A DNA stretch of 64,000 nucleotides from Fidelibacterota bacterium (GTDB lineage Bacteria; Fidelibacterota; Marinisomatia; SCGC-AAA003-L08; TS1B11), in the NCBI GenBank assembly GCA_004124875.1, contig SCKJ01000003.1:62001-126000 (forward strand), given 5' to 3'. Within the stretch, counting starts at the first letter, position 1. Every line of letters starts with the position of its first letter. The notes under the pieces are model-generated. The model was not told the origin of the DNA. It saw only the letters and a program-made list of their open reading frames with translations, and did no database searches. Below, in pieces: positions 63,658 through 64,000 of the stretch. A program made the translations under genes and the position numbers.

Positions 63658-64000
63658 GTGGCCGGATTCCAGCAAACCATCGCGGAGATAGCCAGCATTT
63701 CTGGCACAGGGCTGCATACAGGGGTCGACTGTGTCGCCACGTTCCGTCCCGCTGAGACTGATCAGGGTATCCGCTTCACGCGAGCCGACCTGCCCGATTC
63801 ACCCGAGATTCCCGCCGATATTGAGCATGTCGCCGATATTTCCCGGGGGACGACGCTGGAGGTAGACGGCGTTCGCGTGCATACCGTTGAGCATATCCTG
63901 GCCGCCGCCGCCGGGCTGGGCATCGACAACCTGATCGTGGAGCTTTCCGAAAAGGAGCCGCCGGTGATGGACGGCAGCGCCCGGCCGTTCGTAGAGGTGC
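63658..64000 (+). CDS. lpxC: UDP-3-O-acyl-N-acetylglucosamine deacetylase (partial)
   Basis: GTG 63658 opens a frame that continues past the window edge. It reads IAEIASISGTGLHTGVDCVA, later SRGTTLEVDGVRVHTVEHIL (the HTVEH zinc histidine) and KEPPVMDGSARPFVEV, all diagnostic of LpxC. It is the committed step of lipid A synthesis. In Bacteroidota-related lineages lpxC is often fused to fabZ; the end lies outside the window, so this cannot be seen. Confidence 0.93.
   Translation, partial: MAGFQQTIAEIASISGTGLHTGVDCVATFRPAETDQGIRFTRADLPDSPEIPADIEHVADISRGTTLEVDGVRVHTVEHILAAAAGLGIDNLIVELSEKEPPVMDGSARPFVEV

Overview
The window looks like a chromosomal segment of a GC-rich, didermic, LPS-bearing bacterium from the Fibrobacterota-Chlorobiota-Bacteroidota neighbourhood. 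A Neomarinimicrobiota (SAR406), Calditrichota or Ignavibacteria-like lineage is the best guess. The evidence is a secreted protein ending in a YPNPFNP-type type IX secretion (T9SS) sorting domain, a PorD/DUF4835-like protein, complete Kdo and lipid A genes, bamA-skp-lpxD-lpxC, and frequent GTG/TTG starts. The phylum is inferred from protein character, not from a marker-gene tree.

Layout. 1-10.7 kb: a citrate block with a fused CitD-CitE citrate lyase subunit, CitF, an HD-domain protein, an Aquifex-type aconitase, an isocitrate dehydrogenase, a DUF427 protein and an MmgE/PrpD protein. This block is broken up by two four-helix-bundle (23S-IVP-like) cassettes, a phage terminase remnant and a duplicated citF 5' end. 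10.8-17.8 kb: a TPR membrane protein, two cupins with a nitrilase, a PorD-like protein, a flavoprotein fragment and the CCA-adding enzyme. 17.8-27.1 kb: a GntR/YtrA-regulated ABC exporter, a Yip1-like protein, and a TolC-MFP-ABC-permease-permease (MacAB-like) efflux operon. 27.2-35.0 kb: gatC-kdsB-pyrG-kdsA-kdsC-kdsD-lptC-lptB-rpoN, a tightly coupled Kdo/LPS-transport operon. 35.0-36.5 kb: an AT-richer BglII-family restriction-modification pair. 36.5-41.5 kb: hslVU, argF, a T9SS cargo protein and a uracil phosphoribosyltransferase. 41.7-46.3 kb (minus strand): an lpxH-like hydrolase, a HEAT-repeat lipoprotein, a coiled-coil protein, a heme-oxygenase-like protein and an aldo/keto reductase. 46.4-47.3 kb: two bacterial microcompartment (BMC) shell proteins under a near-consensus promoter. 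47.4-52.2 kb: a protease/propeller/barrel outer-membrane protein, tgt and a Nudix hydrolase. 52.2-55.8 kb (minus strand): a lipoprotein metallopeptidase, a MauE-thioredoxin-like fusion and an MFS exporter. 55.9-64 kb: ferredoxin, an atypical Mrp, two membrane proteins, uppS, bamA, skp, lpxD and the start of lpxC.

The clearest unexplained structure is a family of intergenic tracts with a strict 7-base period (units such as GATTGAA, GTTTCAA/TTGAAAC, ATCCAAC, TTATCAG). They often begin at a stop codon. In the citrate block they form inverted repeats around each of the two four-helix-bundle genes, so each gene plus its repeats looks like a small cassette. The other main items are the BMC shell pair without local enzymes, the Mrp protein whose CxxC segment is replaced by a beta-sandwich-like insert, and the restriction-modification island between rpoN and hslV.
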